From contig NZ_WSEN01000004.1 of NCBI RefSeq assembly GCF_009758255.1, positions 372,001 through 436,000 of the forward strand: DNA of 64,000 nt, written 5' to 3'. Below are positions 19,204-28,194 of the stretch, piece after piece. The position numbers and the translations under genes were made by a program. Position 1 is the stretch's first letter. The number at the start of each line of letters is the position of its first letter. Below the pieces are notes generated by a model. That model saw only the letters and a list, made by a program, of their open reading frames with translations. It was not told the origin of the DNA and made no database searches. This DNA is from Microbacterium sp. MAH-37 (GTDB lineage Bacteria; Actinomycetota; Actinomycetes; Actinomycetales; Microbacteriaceae).

Positions 19204-19755
19204 TCAGGAGGTGAGCGACCCGGCGGCGATCTGCTCCGCGCTCGGCGCGGAAGCCGGGTCGATGATCCACTGTGCCGCGAGGCCGACGAGCACGGCGTAG
19301 CAGCGGGCCCCCACGGCGTCAGGGTCGGCGGCGGAGTCTCTGCTGAAGGTACGGGCCAGCGCTTCTCTGGCGAGGCGCTGGCCCTCGGCGATCATGCCGC
19401 GGATCTCGTCGTCGCCGCGGGCTGAGGAGAGAGACTCGAAGTTCACCGCCCACAGGTCGCGGTTCGCCTGTATCGACTCGATGATCCTGCTCCATACCGC
19501 GACGCCGTCGTGAGTCGCTTCCGTGCCGCCAGGGGCCGCAAGCGCAGCGAACAGCACATCGCCCCACTCCTGATTGAGCTGCCGGAGGGCAAGGATGAGG
19601 AGCTGCTCCTTCGATCCGAAGTGGTAGTTGATCGACGCCTGGTTGGCGCCCGAGGCCGCGACGAGGTGGCGCACGGTGGTGCGCTCGTACCCGACGGTCA
19701 GCAGGCACTCCTTCGCCGCCTTCAGCAGCTTCTCGCGGTTGCTCACGTTCTCCAT
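19204..19755 (-). CDS. TetR-family transcriptional regulator
   Basis: The 183-residue protein has an N-terminal TetR helix-turn-helix: REKLLKAAKECLLTVGYERT, then VRHLVAASGANQASINYHFGSKEQLL. The C-terminal domain would bind an unknown ligand. It is divergent from the ABC exporter pair at 19807-21914, and the spacer holds palindromic half-sites, so it most likely represses both itself and that exporter. The 82 bases between this gene and the convergent GH63-like gene hold no recognisable gene. Confidence 0.92.
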   Translation of the reverse strand: MENVSNREKLLKAAKECLLTVGYERTTVRHLVAASGANQASINYHFGSKEQLLILALRQLNQEWGDVLFAALAAPGGTEATHDGVAVWSRIIESIQANRDLWAVNFESLSSARGDDEIRGMIAEGQRLAREALARTFSRDSAADPDAVGARCYAVLVGLAAQWIIDPASAPSAEQIAAGSLTS

Positions 19756-19762
19756 CCTATGC

Positions 19763-19788
19763 TAAACAATCGTTTACAACGAACGTTT
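19763..19788. promoter_or_regulatory. Probable TetR operator in the TetR/ABC spacer
   Basis: TAAACAATCGTTTA at 19763-19776 is an inverted repeat with TAAAC/GTTTA arms, and a second set AACG..CGTT lies at 19778-19787. The region is AT-rich against a GC-rich background and sits between the two divergent starts, as expected for a TetR autoregulatory operator. Confidence 0.6.
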
Positions 19789-19806
19789 ATCTACGAAGGA
19801 GCTGTC

Positions 19807-20592
19807 ATGTCCATCAGTCGTGTCCCCGAACGCATTCCGACCGCTTTGAGCGTGCGCGGCATCCACCATGAATACGAGAGCGTCAGCGGCACCGTCCGGG
19901 CGCTGCGCGGTGTGGACCTCGAGGTCCGCGCCGGTGAGTTCGTGGCGATCATGGGGCCCTCCGGCTCCGGGAAGACCACCCTCCTGAACTGCGCGGCGGG
20001 GCTACAGCGCGCATCAGCGGGGGAGGTCCTGCTGGGCGAGCACCGCATCGCCGCGCTCGACGAGACCCGGCTGGCCAGGCTGCGCCGGCGTGAGCTCGGG
20101 TTCGTCTTCCAGTCGTTCAACTTGCTGCCGGCCCTCAGCGTGGTCGACAACGTCGAACTGCCGGTGCGCCTGGACGGCCGACGGGTCGATCGCCGCAGAA
20201 CCGTGGACCTGCTGGGCCGAGTCGGTCTGGCGGAACGGGCGGATCGGCGACCGGATCAGCTCTCCGGGGGGCAGCGGCAGCGGGTCGCGATCGCGCGTGC
20301 CCTCGTGACCGATCCCCGCATCGTCTTCGCCGACGAACCGACCGGCGCGCTCGATCTGCGCAGCGCGAAGGACGTCCTCGACCTGCTGCGCGGCCTCGCC
20401 GACCGCGGACAGACCATCATCATGGTGACCCACGATCCCGTCGCGGCGTCGTTCAGCGACCGCGTGCTGTTTCTCGCCGATGGCCGTATCGTCTCCCAGC
20501 TCGACCGGCCGGATGCGCTGACTGTGGCGGCGACGATGGCAGAGCTCGTGGAAACCGTCGAGGTCGCCGCCTCCGCTGAGGAGGTGCGCTGA
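19807..20592 (+). CDS. ABC transporter ATPase, MacB/LolD-type
   Basis: This 261-residue ATPase carries Walker A GPSGSGKTT at 50-58, a Q-loop in FVFQSFNLLPALSV, the signature LSGGQRQRV at 152-160, Walker B IVFADEP at 172-178 and the switch histidine in MVTHD. FNLLPALSVVDNVELP is typical of the MacB/LolD group, which works with FtsX-type permeases in antimicrobial export or envelope processes. The ATG at 19807 has AAGGAGCTGTC upstream. Its stop shares bases with the permease start (TGATG). Confidence 0.93.
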   Translation: MSISRVPERIPTALSVRGIHHEYESVSGTVRALRGVDLEVRAGEFVAIMGPSGSGKTTLLNCAAGLQRASAGEVLLGEHRIAALDETRLARLRRRELGFVFQSFNLLPALSVVDNVELPVRLDGRRVDRRRTVDLLGRVGLAERADRRPDQLSGGQRQRVAIARALVTDPRIVFADEPTGALDLRSAKDVLDLLRGLADRGQTIIMVTHDPVAASFSDRVLFLADGRIVSQLDRPDALTVAATMAELVETVEVAASAEEVR

Positions 20593-21914
20593 TGCTCGCG
20601 CTCGCATTCCGGTCTGCGCTGCGTCATCGCGCGAGCACCGTGGCCACGGGGATCATCGCCACCATCGGCACAGCCCTGGTCGTCGCGATGGCCGCGCTTC
20701 TCGCCACCGGGCTCACAGCTGGAGAGCGCTCGGAGTTCCTCACGCTGTTCCCGATGATCGTCGGCGGATGGATCGTCGTCATCGTCGTCTTCGCCATGGC
20801 ATCGACGATCGGGGTCACGCTCGAGGGGCGCGCGGGCGAGTTCACCGGGCTGCGCCTCATCGGGGCGGAGCCGGGACAGATCCGACGACTGATCGTGGCC
20901 GAGACCGCGGTGGTGTCGGTCGTCGCCGCCATTCCCGGCGCCGTGCTGGGAGTGCTCCTGGGCGGTGCGGCGCTGGCGGGCATACGCGGCGGTGGAGCCG
21001 CCGACCCGTCGACGCCGTACCTGCCGGGCGTTCTTCCGCCGCTCGTCGGCGCAGTGGTCGTCGTCGCAGCATCCGTCGTCGCGGGGATCCTGACCGGACG
21101 CCGCCCGGCGCGCGGCAGCGTGCTGGGAGCGCCGGACGAGGGGACGCCCCGGGTGCGGCGCGGTGCGCGGCGTCTGATCGCGGTGCTCGTCGTGCTCGCG
21201 GGGGTCGGATCGGCGGTGGCGACGCTGACCTCCGGCTCCGCTGACCTTCTGGCCGCCGCCACCACAGGCCCGGCCTGCGTCCTTCTCGCCGTCGGAGCCT
21301 GTCTCTTCGCGCCGGAACTCATCGGGCTCGCCGGTCACCTGTCCCTCGGCACCGCGGCATCCGCCTGGCTCGCGGCGCGGAACCTCGACGCGGCGCCGGA
21401 GCGGGTGCGCCCGCTCGTGACATTCCTGACTCTGTTCGTCGGGGTCGCGGCGGGCACCCTCGGCATGCAGGGCATCGAGAACGCGGCCGGATCGGCGATG
21501 CCGGACGCCGAGCTCATCGCGACGATCAATTACCTGGTGGTCGGCCTGCTCGCCGGCTTCATGGCCGTGGCCCTCGTGAACAACCTCATCGCCGCCGTGT
21601 TGAGACGCCGTGCGGAGTTCAGCATGATGCGCCTGATCGGCGCGACCCCGCCTGAGACGCAGCGGATGCTGCTGCGCGAGGTGACAGCGGCGACGGTCGT
21701 GAGCGTTCTGGCCGGCGGCGCCGCCGGCCTTGTCGCGACGATTCCGTATGCGGTGGTCAAGACGGGGGCGCTCTGGGCGGCGCTCGCCCCGCTGCCCTAT
21801 CTCGCGGCGGCAGCGGTCGGCACAGCTCTGGCGCTGGGCGTCGCCGCGCTCGTCGGGCGCCGCGCTGTTCCGGGAGCCCGAAGCGGGCGCCGTGCGGTTG
21901 CCGCTCCGGCGTGA
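20592..21914 (+). CDS. FtsX-like ABC permease
   Basis: A 440-residue membrane protein with two FtsX-type halves: one membrane block near 15-175, a hydrophobic middle, and a second block near 285-420 containing ARNLDAAPERVRPLVTFLTLFVG and AVLRRRAEFSMMRLIGATP. The repeated RRxEF..MRLIGA/GRAGEFTGLRLIGA loops mark the ATPase contacts. With the ATPase ahead of it, it forms a mechanotransmission-type exporter, probably induced by whatever ligand releases the TetR protein. Substrate unknown. Confidence 0.9.
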   Translation: MLALAFRSALRHRASTVATGIIATIGTALVVAMAALLATGLTAGERSEFLTLFPMIVGGWIVVIVVFAMASTIGVTLEGRAGEFTGLRLIGAEPGQIRRLIVAETAVVSVVAAIPGAVLGVLLGGAALAGIRGGGAADPSTPYLPGVLPPLVGAVVVVAASVVAGILTGRRPARGSVLGAPDEGTPRVRRGARRLIAVLVVLAGVGSAVATLTSGSADLLAAATTGPACVLLAVGACLFAPELIGLAGHLSLGTAASAWLAARNLDAAPERVRPLVTFLTLFVGVAAGTLGMQGIENAAGSAMPDAELIATINYLVVGLLAGFMAVALVNNLIAAVLRRRAEFSMMRLIGATPPETQRMLLREVTAATVVSVLAGGAAGLVATIPYAVVKTGALWAALAPLPYLAAAAVGTALALGVAALVGRRAVPGARSGRRAVAAPA

Positions 21915-21919
21915 TCCCG

Positions 21920-21970
21920 GCATCCGCTCCCGGCGTCCGCTGCGGCGGGAGCGGACGCGGGAGCGGATGC
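21920..21970. terminator. Strong hairpin downstream of the ABC exporter
   Basis: A 22-base arm (21920-21941) pairs with a 21-base arm (21950-21970) with a single bulge and an eight-base loop. It starts five bases after the permease stop. There is no clean T-run, but the stem is long and GC-rich, so it probably ends or attenuates the exporter transcript. Confidence 0.6.
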
Positions 21971-21990
21971 GGGACGGTTTTGCTCAGGGC

Positions 21991-22324
21991 ATGATCGTCG
22001 CCGTCTTCAGCCCCCTCCCGCCGGGCAGTGCAGGTTCGGGTCGACGCCGGACGGACGCCGGTCGAGGGCGGCATCCGCGCGCAGGCCGACGCGGTCTTCG
22101 ACCGGATCGCCGACGTTCTGGCCGCCGAGGGCGCGACGGTCGCGGACATCGTGAAGGTGACCTACTTCCTCGTCGACATCGCCGACCTCGAGGTCGTGCG
22201 CCAGGTCGTCCGCGAGAGGCTGCCCGATCCGAAGCCGGCCAGCAGCCTCGTGCAGGTCGCGGCGCTCGTCGACAGTCGTTTCCGGCTCGAGATCGAAGCG
22301 ATCGCGACGGCCCCGCAGCGCTGA
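21991..22324 (+). pseudogene. RidA-family protein, broken by an internal deletion
   Basis: The frame 22028-22324 encodes QVRVDAGRTPVEGG followed by a typical RidA body (ADAVFDRIADVLAAEGATVADIVKVTYF is the family core, only partly quoted), ending at a normal stop. The front of the family, with the GPYSQAV and VFVSGQ strands, is missing. A separate frame just upstream starts at ATG 21991 and reads MIVAVFSPLPPG, which resembles the first strand of RidA proteins. The two pieces are joined in different frames, as if roughly 15-20 codons were lost in between. RidA enzymes remove reactive enamines and imines; this copy should be inactive. A short functional form starting at GTG 22028 cannot be excluded. 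Confidence 0.6.
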
Positions 22325-22351
22325 CCGCGCGCCGCGGACCGGGCCCGCGCG

Positions 22352-23008
22352 TCAGGCCGCGAAGTACGCGCTGGACGAGTTGTCCAGGATGCGGCGCATG
22401 CCCTGCATCCAGTTCAGCTTGAGCGCCTCGACCGCGGCGGGCACGTCGCCGTCGGCGAGGGCGTGCGCGATGGCCGCGTGCTCGGCGGCGACGCGGTCGA
22501 CCTTGACGTCGTCGGCGACGAGCAGCGCCTCGTAGCGGTGGAACGACCCTCGGACGCTCTCGATCACGTCGATCAGGCGCTTGTTCGGGCACACCGAGAG
22601 CATCAGCGCGTGCCACTCGTCGTCCTTGGTCATCACGAGTGAGTGCTCGACGTGCTCGTCGGTGAATGCCTCGGCGAGTTCGACCAGCCGTGCGCCGACC
22701 TGCTGCAGCTCGTCGACGGGGCTGAGCTCGAGCGCGAGGCTCTCCAGCGTCGCCATCACCGGTGCGAGGTCCTCGAACTCCCCGGCGCTGAGCGGCACGA
22801 AGCGGAAGCCCTTGCCGTTCTCGCTGGTGATCTGGCCCTCGGACTCGAGGGCGATCAGCGCCTCGCGTAGGGGAGTGCGACTGACTCCGAGCTCGCCGGC
22901 CAGCTGCACCTCGTTGATGCCCTCGCCGGGCTGCACCTGCCCGGTGCGCATGCGCTCGAGCAGCTCCTCGCGCACCTGGGATCGCAGGTTCTTGCGCTCG
23001 ATCGCCAT
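22352..23008 (-). CDS. GntR-family regulator with FCD domain
   Basis: A 218-residue regulator. The winged helix occupies about 1-70 (INEVQLAGELGVSRTPLREALIALES) and the all-helical FCD effector domain 85-210. FCD regulators usually sense small carboxylates such as sugar acids, lactate, glycolate or acyl compounds. The ATG at 23008 has GGGGAG upstream. It is divergent from the GH42/gcvPAB operon, and the spacer holds TGTATACAGAATAC, found identically at 14060. It is therefore the likely controller of both operons and of the hydroxyacid dehydrogenase. Confidence 0.93.
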   Translation of the reverse strand: MAIERKNLRSQVREELLERMRTGQVQPGEGINEVQLAGELGVSRTPLREALIALESEGQITSENGKGFRFVPLSAGEFEDLAPVMATLESLALELSPVDELQQVGARLVELAEAFTDEHVEHSLVMTKDDEWHALMLSVCPNKRLIDVIESVRGSFHRYEALLVADDVKVDRVAAEHAAIAHALADGDVPAAVEALKLNWMQGMRRILDNSSSAYFAA

Positions 23009-23044
23009 AGTTCTCCCCTTCGGCCGGTGCGGTCAGCCTACGGC

Positions 23045-23090
23045 TTGACCGAACCTCTCATTCGCCATACGCTTGCTGTATACAGAATAC
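23045..23090 (+). promoter_or_regulatory. Promoter and probable GntR operator of the GH42/gcvPAB operon
   Basis: TTGACC at 23045-23050 and TACGCT at 23068-23073 form a 17-base-spaced promoter reading toward the GH42 gene. TGTATACAGAATAC at 23077-23090 covers the expected transcription start, where a bound repressor would block initiation. The motif is identical to that at 14060-14073. Confidence 0.72.
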
Positions 23091-23132
23091 ATTGAACAGT
23101 GTTTCTGCACCAGACTCAGAGAGGAGCCCTCT

Positions 23133-25220
23133 GTGACCCAGCAGCGCGACGACGAGCGCATCCGGGAGGTCCGGATCGATTCCCTCGCCTTCGGCGGCGA
23201 CTACAACCCCGACCAGTGGTCCGAGGAGACCTGGTTCGAGGACATCCGGCTCATGAAGGAGGCGGGGGTCACCATGGTGAGCCTGCCCATCTTCAGCTGG
23301 CCGCAGCTCGAGCCCGAGCCCGGCGTCTACGACTGGGGCTGGTTGGACCGCATCCTCGACCTGCTGCACGAGGCCGGCATCCGCATCGACCTGGCCACCG
23401 CCACCGCGACACCGCCGTCCTGGCTGCTGCGCGCGCACCCCGAGATGGGGCCCTCCGACTCGGAAGGCCACCGCCTCGAATTCGGCTCGCGGCAGACCTA
23501 CTGCCCGTCCTCGCCGATCTGGCGCGAGAACGTCGCGCGGATGACCCGTGCGATGGCCGAGCGCTACGGCGAGCACCCCGGCCTCGCGATGTGGCACATC
23601 TCCAACGAGTACGGCGATCACATCTCGCGGTGCTGGTGCGATGAGTCCGCCCGCCACTTCCGCCGCTGGCTGCAGAACCGCTACGGCGACCTCGACGGGC
23701 TGAACGAGGCGTGGGGAGTGAACGTCTGGGGCCAGCGCTACACGTCGTGGGACCACATCGAGACGCCGAAGAAGGCTCCGGGTCCGATCAATCCCACCAA
23801 GCTGCTCGACTTCGAGCGGTTCTCGTCCGACGCGATGCTGGAGCTCTTCCAGCTCGAGATCGACGTGCTCCGCGAGGTCACCCCCGACATCGCCGTGACC
23901 ACCAACTTCATGAGCATGCTGCGCGACCTGAACTACTGGGACTTCGCTGCCGCCGAGGACATCGTCACCGACGACGCCTACCCCGAGCCGGCCGACCCCA
24001 CCGCGCACGTCGGGGCGGCGCTGAACTACGGCTACATGCGCTCGCTCAAGGGCGGCCGGCCGTGGCTGCTGCTGGAGTCGTCGGCCAGCGCCACCAGCTG
24101 GCGCGACATCAACGTGCCCAAGGCGCCGGGCAAGATCCGCGTCGAGAGCCTGCAGACCGTCGCGCACGGTTCGGACTCCGTCATGTTCTTCCAGTGGCGC
24201 CAGGCCAAGTACGGCCAGGAGAAGTTCCACTCGTCGATGCTCGGACATCGCGGCGAGCGCTCGCGCAGCTACCAGGAGACCAAGGCGCTCGGCCTCGAAC
24301 TGCGCAAGCTCGAGCCGGTGCGCGGCACCCGGGTGCGCTCCCGCGTCGCCCTGGTGATCGACCACGACTCCTGGTGGGGCTCGACCCAGATCGAGTCGCT
24401 GCCCTCGCAGCGGCTGCAGTGGGCACAGCAGGCCCGGGCGTGGCACCGGGGCATGTACTCGCTCGGCCAGCCGGTCGATGCGGTGCGCGCCACCGGACCG
24501 TTCGAGAAGTACGACGTGGTCATCGCGCCGAACCTCTACATCCTCGAGCAGCCGCAGGCCGACGCGCTGCGCGCCTTCGTCGAGCGCGGCGGCCACCTCG
24601 TGGTCGGCCCGTTCTCCGGCGTGGTGGACGCGACCGAGAAGGTGCACGACGGTGGCGCACCCGGCCCGCTGCGCGACCTGCTCGGCGTCGAGGTCGACGA
24701 GCAGTGGCCGATCTCGGACGGTCTCGTCAGCAGCATCCGATACGGCGACCAGGACCTGGTCGTGCCGCACTGGAGCGAATGGCTCGAGGCGCACGAAGGC
24801 ACCGAGACCCGCGGATGCTACGCCGGCGGCATGCTCGACGGGCTGCCGGCGATCACCCGGCGCCGCGTCGGCGACGGCACCGCCTGGTACGTCAGCGCGA
24901 TGTTCCAGCCCGAGGGCCTGCTGACCGTCTTCCGTGACGTGCTCGGCACGGCCGGACTGCCGGTCCGCGCCGACGTCGACGTGAACGCCGAGGCGGTCAC
25001 CCGCACCGACGGGCGCACCGACTACACGTTCCTGCTGAACCACGGTGCCGAGCCGATCGCGTGGAACGCGCACGGCACGGACCTGCTCACCGGCGCGGCC
25101 CACGACGGCCGTGTCGACCTGGGCCCCTACGGCGTCGCGGTGCTGTCCGCGCCGCACGCCGACGAGATCCCGTTCCCCGAACTCTTGACCGCAACCGCAT
25201 CCGTGAAGGAGCAAGCATGA
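23133..25220 (+). CDS. GH42 beta-galactosidase
   Basis: The 695-residue enzyme removes terminal beta-galactosyl groups in the cytoplasm. FGGDYNPDQWSEETW opens the GH42 barrel; the acid/base is Glu159 in HISNEYG and the nucleophile Glu315 in WLLLESSAS. A CWCDESARHF segment marks the region where many GH42 enzymes hold zinc. The trimerisation domain (about 390-600) and small C-terminal beta domain follow. The start is GTG 23133 with GAGGAG upstream. It overlaps gcvPA by four bases, an odd pairing of a glycosidase with amino-acid decarboxylase subunits. Confidence 0.95.
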   Translation: MTQQRDDERIREVRIDSLAFGGDYNPDQWSEETWFEDIRLMKEAGVTMVSLPIFSWPQLEPEPGVYDWGWLDRILDLLHEAGIRIDLATATATPPSWLLRAHPEMGPSDSEGHRLEFGSRQTYCPSSPIWRENVARMTRAMAERYGEHPGLAMWHISNEYGDHISRCWCDESARHFRRWLQNRYGDLDGLNEAWGVNVWGQRYTSWDHIETPKKAPGPINPTKLLDFERFSSDAMLELFQLEIDVLREVTPDIAVTTNFMSMLRDLNYWDFAAAEDIVTDDAYPEPADPTAHVGAALNYGYMRSLKGGRPWLLLESSASATSWRDINVPKAPGKIRVESLQTVAHGSDSVMFFQWRQAKYGQEKFHSSMLGHRGERSRSYQETKALGLELRKLEPVRGTRVRSRVALVIDHDSWWGSTQIESLPSQRLQWAQQARAWHRGMYSLGQPVDAVRATGPFEKYDVVIAPNLYILEQPQADALRAFVERGGHLVVGPFSGVVDATEKVHDGGAPGPLRDLLGVEVDEQWPISDGLVSSIRYGDQDLVVPHWSEWLEAHEGTETRGCYAGGMLDGLPAITRRRVGDGTAWYVSAMFQPEGLLTVFRDVLGTAGLPVRADVDVNAEAVTRTDGRTDYTFLLNHGAEPIAWNAHGTDLLTGAAHDGRVDLGPYGVAVLSAPHADEIPFPELLTATASVKEQA

Positions 25221-26587
25221 CGACTGCCTTCGTGCATCCGTACATCCCCAACACGGCACCCGAGACGCGAGCGGCGATGCTCGCGGCCGTCGGAGCCGAG
25301 TCCATCGAGGACTTCTACGCCGACGTGCCGGAGTCGCTGCGCCTGCGGCGCCCCCTCGACGTGCCCGCACCTCTGCCGGCCGAGCAGGATCTGGCCCGTC
25401 ACGTGCGCGGCATCCTCGCGCAGAACCGCAGCACCGACGAGCGGCTGAGCTTCCTCGGCGCCGGCACCTACAACCACTACGTCCCCGCAGTCGTCGACGA
25501 GGTCATCCGGCGCAGCGAGTTCCTCACCGCGTACGCCGGCGAGCCCTACGAGGACCACGGACGGTTCCAGGCCCTGTTCGAGTACCAGTCGCTGATGGCG
25601 GAGCTGCTGGCGATGGACGTCGTGAACGTGCCCACCTACGACGGCTACCAGGCGACTGCGACCGGACTGGCGATGGCCGCCCGGATGACCGGCCGGAGCC
25701 GCGTGATCGCGGTCAGCGAGGTCCTGCCCGAGAAGGCGTCGAAGGTGCACGACTACACCCGGTCGTATCTGACGATCGACTGGCTGGGCACGAGCGGGGG
25801 GATCGCCGATGTCGAGACCCTGCGCTCCCGCCTTGGTGATGATGTCGCCGCGGTCTGGGTGGAGACCCCCGGCTTCACGGGCGCGGTGGAGACCCGGCTG
25901 CAGCAGATCGCCGACGCCGCGCACGCGGTGGGAGCGGTGGTCGTCGTCGGCACCGACCCGATCGGCTACGGCGTGCTCACCCCGCCCGCCCTGCAGGGTG
26001 CCGACATCGTCACCGGCGACATCCAGTCGCTCGGCCTGCACCAGTGGTTCGGCGGCGCGCACGCGGGTTTCATCGCCGTGCACGACGACCCGAGGTTCGT
26101 GATGGAGATGCCGTCACGCCTGTTCGGACTCGCGTCCACCGACGTGCCGGGGGAGTACGGCTTCGGCGATGTCGCCTACGACCGCACCTCCTTCGCGCAC
26201 CGCGAAGAGGGCAAGGAATGGGTCGGCACCGCCGCCGCGCTGTGGGGGATCGCCGCCGGCGTGCACCTCGCTCTCATGGGCCCCGCCGGCATGGCCGAGC
26301 TCGGTGAGCTGCTGCTGGCACGCACCCGTTATGCGCAGCTCGCGCTCGCCGCGATTCCCGGGGTGACCCTGGGAGACGACGCACTGCACCTGCGCGAGTT
26401 CACCATCACGGTTCCCTCGGCGCCCGCCCTCGTCGACGCGCTCCGCGCCGAGGGCATCGCGCCAGGGGTCGTCGTCGACGAGCGCACGCTGCTCGTGTGC
26501 GTCACCGACGCCACCCCGGCATCCGACATCGACCGCCTGGCGACCGCGATCGCGGCCGCCATCGACACCGAGGAGGCGTCGAAGTGA
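25217..26587 (+). CDS. gcvPA: Glycine dehydrogenase (decarboxylating) subunit 1
   Basis: The 456-residue protein matches the N-terminal-half subunit of P-protein: FVHPYIPNTAPETRAAMLAAVG, the YNHYVPAVVDEVIRR segment, and the DIVTGDIQSLGLHQWFGG region. In the two-subunit form it partners GcvPB to decarboxylate glycine onto the lipoyl arm of GcvH. The start ATG overlaps the GH42 stop, and the stop overlaps gcvPB. Most actinobacteria I know of carry a fused GcvP elsewhere, so a split pair inside a sugar operon is unusual. Activity on another amino acid is possible. Confidence 0.9.
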   Translation: MTTAFVHPYIPNTAPETRAAMLAAVGAESIEDFYADVPESLRLRRPLDVPAPLPAEQDLARHVRGILAQNRSTDERLSFLGAGTYNHYVPAVVDEVIRRSEFLTAYAGEPYEDHGRFQALFEYQSLMAELLAMDVVNVPTYDGYQATATGLAMAARMTGRSRVIAVSEVLPEKASKVHDYTRSYLTIDWLGTSGGIADVETLRSRLGDDVAAVWVETPGFTGAVETRLQQIADAAHAVGAVVVVGTDPIGYGVLTPPALQGADIVTGDIQSLGLHQWFGGAHAGFIAVHDDPRFVMEMPSRLFGLASTDVPGEYGFGDVAYDRTSFAHREEGKEWVGTAAALWGIAAGVHLALMGPAGMAELGELLLARTRYAQLALAAIPGVTLGDDALHLREFTITVPSAPALVDALRAEGIAPGVVVDERTLLVCVTDATPASDIDRLATAIAAAIDTEEASK

Positions 26588-28194
26588 GCCTGCCCATCGC
26601 CCCCAAGACCAGCCCGCGACGGTTCCACCAGGCCAGCTGGGACGAGCCCATCATCTTCGAGCTGTCCACCCCGGGTGAACGCGGCATCGCGATCTCGCCG
26701 GTCGAGCCCGCCGTGCGCGAGGCCGTCGGCGACGTCGTCGCCGCCCTGCCCGAGGGGATGCGGCGCCCGACGCCGCCCGCGCTGCCCGAGATCGCGCAGA
26801 TGCGCGTGCTCAAGCACTATCTGCGGCTTTCTCAGGAGAATCTGGGCTCCGACCTGAACGTCGACATCGGTCAGGGCACCTGCACGATCAAGTACTCCCC
26901 GAAGATCAACGACCAGCTCATCGAGGTGCCGCAGCTGCGCGCGCTGCACCCCGCGCAGGACCCGGCCGACACGCAGGGTGCGCTGGAGATGATCTGGCGG
27001 CTCGAGCAGCTGATGGCCGAGATCTCCGGAATGGATGCCGTGTCGCTGGCGTCGCCCGGAGGATCGGCGGGCATCTGGACGAACATCGCGATGATCCGCG
27101 CCTACCACGAGTCCCGTGGCGAGGGCGAGCAGCGCGACGAGGTCATCACGACGATCTTCAGCCACCCGTCCAACGCGGCGGCGGCGAAGGTCGCCGGCTA
27201 CAAGGTGATCACGATCTATCCCGACGCCGACGGCTATCCCGATCTCGCAGCCCTCAAGGCGGCGCTGTCCGACCGCACCGCGGCGATCATGGTGACCAAC
27301 CCCGAGGACACCGGCATCTACAACCCGGCCATCAAGGAGTGGGTGGACGCCGCCCATGCGGTCGGTGCGCTCGCCTCCTACGACCAGGCCAACGCCGCCG
27401 GCATCCTCGGCATCTCCCGTGCCAGGGACGCGGGCTTCGACGTGTGCCAGTTCAACCTGCACAAGACCTTCTCCGCACCGCACGGCAGCGGCGGACCGGG
27501 CGCGGCAGCGAACGCCGTCAGTGCGGACCTCGCACCGTTCCTCCCCGGCCCGCGCGTGGAGAAGACCGACGAGGGCTTCGTGGTGCGGGAGCCCGGCGCC
27601 CTGTCGATCGGGCACGTCGCTCCGGCGCACGGCGTCATCCTGCACGTCGTGCGGGCGTACGCCTGGATCATGGCGCTGGGCGCGGAGGGCATGCTCGCCG
27701 CCTCGCAGATCGCCGTGCTGAACAACAACTACCTGCTGAAGCGGGTGCTCGAGATCCCCGGTGCCTCGGCGCCGTACGCGACCGGTCGCCGCCGCATCGA
27801 GCAGGTCCGCTACTCGTGGCAGGAGCTGTACGAGCAGACCGGCATCTCGTCGGAGGAGATCGGCATCCGTATGGCCGACTACGGCTTCCACTACTGGACC
27901 AGCCACCACCCCTACGTGGTGCCGCAGCCGTTCACGCTCGAGCCGACCGAGTGCTACTCCAAGACCGAGATCGACGAGTACGTCGCAGCGTTGGCCGAGG
28001 TCGCCCGCGAGGCGCGCGAGACCCCCGAGATCGTGCGCACCGCCCCCCACAACCAGACGGTGCACCACACCCACCACGACGACCTCGACGACCCGGAGCG
28101 CTGGGCCATCACCTGGCGCGCCTACCGCCGGAAGTACTTCGGCGAGATCCCGGCCGACTTCGCGGCATCCGTCTCGGAGGCCGTAGGCGCGTGA
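26584..28194 (+). CDS. gcvPB: Glycine dehydrogenase (decarboxylating) subunit 2
   Basis: The 536-residue PLP-binding subunit. The Schiff-base lysine is Lys294 in FNLHKTFSAPHGSGGPG, and the family motifs SQENLGSDLNVDIGQGTCT and SGMDAVSLASPGGSAG are present. The C-terminal domain with HHPYVVPQPFTLEPTE is intact. It starts at GTG 26584 (GTGA overlap with gcvPA). The length is within the usual 480-540 range. GcvT and GcvH are not encoded in the window, so it must use an H-protein from elsewhere or work in another reaction. Confidence 0.92.
   Translation: MSLPIAPKTSPRRFHQASWDEPIIFELSTPGERGIAISPVEPAVREAVGDVVAALPEGMRRPTPPALPEIAQMRVLKHYLRLSQENLGSDLNVDIGQGTCTIKYSPKINDQLIEVPQLRALHPAQDPADTQGALEMIWRLEQLMAEISGMDAVSLASPGGSAGIWTNIAMIRAYHESRGEGEQRDEVITTIFSHPSNAAAAKVAGYKVITIYPDADGYPDLAALKAALSDRTAAIMVTNPEDTGIYNPAIKEWVDAAHAVGALASYDQANAAGILGISRARDAGFDVCQFNLHKTFSAPHGSGGPGAAANAVSADLAPFLPGPRVEKTDEGFVVREPGALSIGHVAPAHGVILHVVRAYAWIMALGAEGMLAASQIAVLNNNYLLKRVLEIPGASAPYATGRRRIEQVRYSWQELYEQTGISSEEIGIRMADYGFHYWTSHHPYVVPQPFTLEPTECYSKTEIDEYVAALAEVAREARETPEIVRTAPHNQTVHHTHHDDLDDPERWAITWRAYRRKYFGEIPADFAASVSEAVGA

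Noticed and set aside
23009..23132. Glycine riboswitch ahead of the gcvPAB operon
   Set aside because: The spacer is only 124 bases and is taken up by the promoter, operator and ribosome-binding site. gcvPA itself starts inside the GH42 gene end, leaving no room for an aptamer.
23058..25370. A 770-codon minus-strand frame opposite the GH42 gene
   Set aside because: It mirrors codon bias of the GH42 gene, and no ribosome-binding site or family motif was found.
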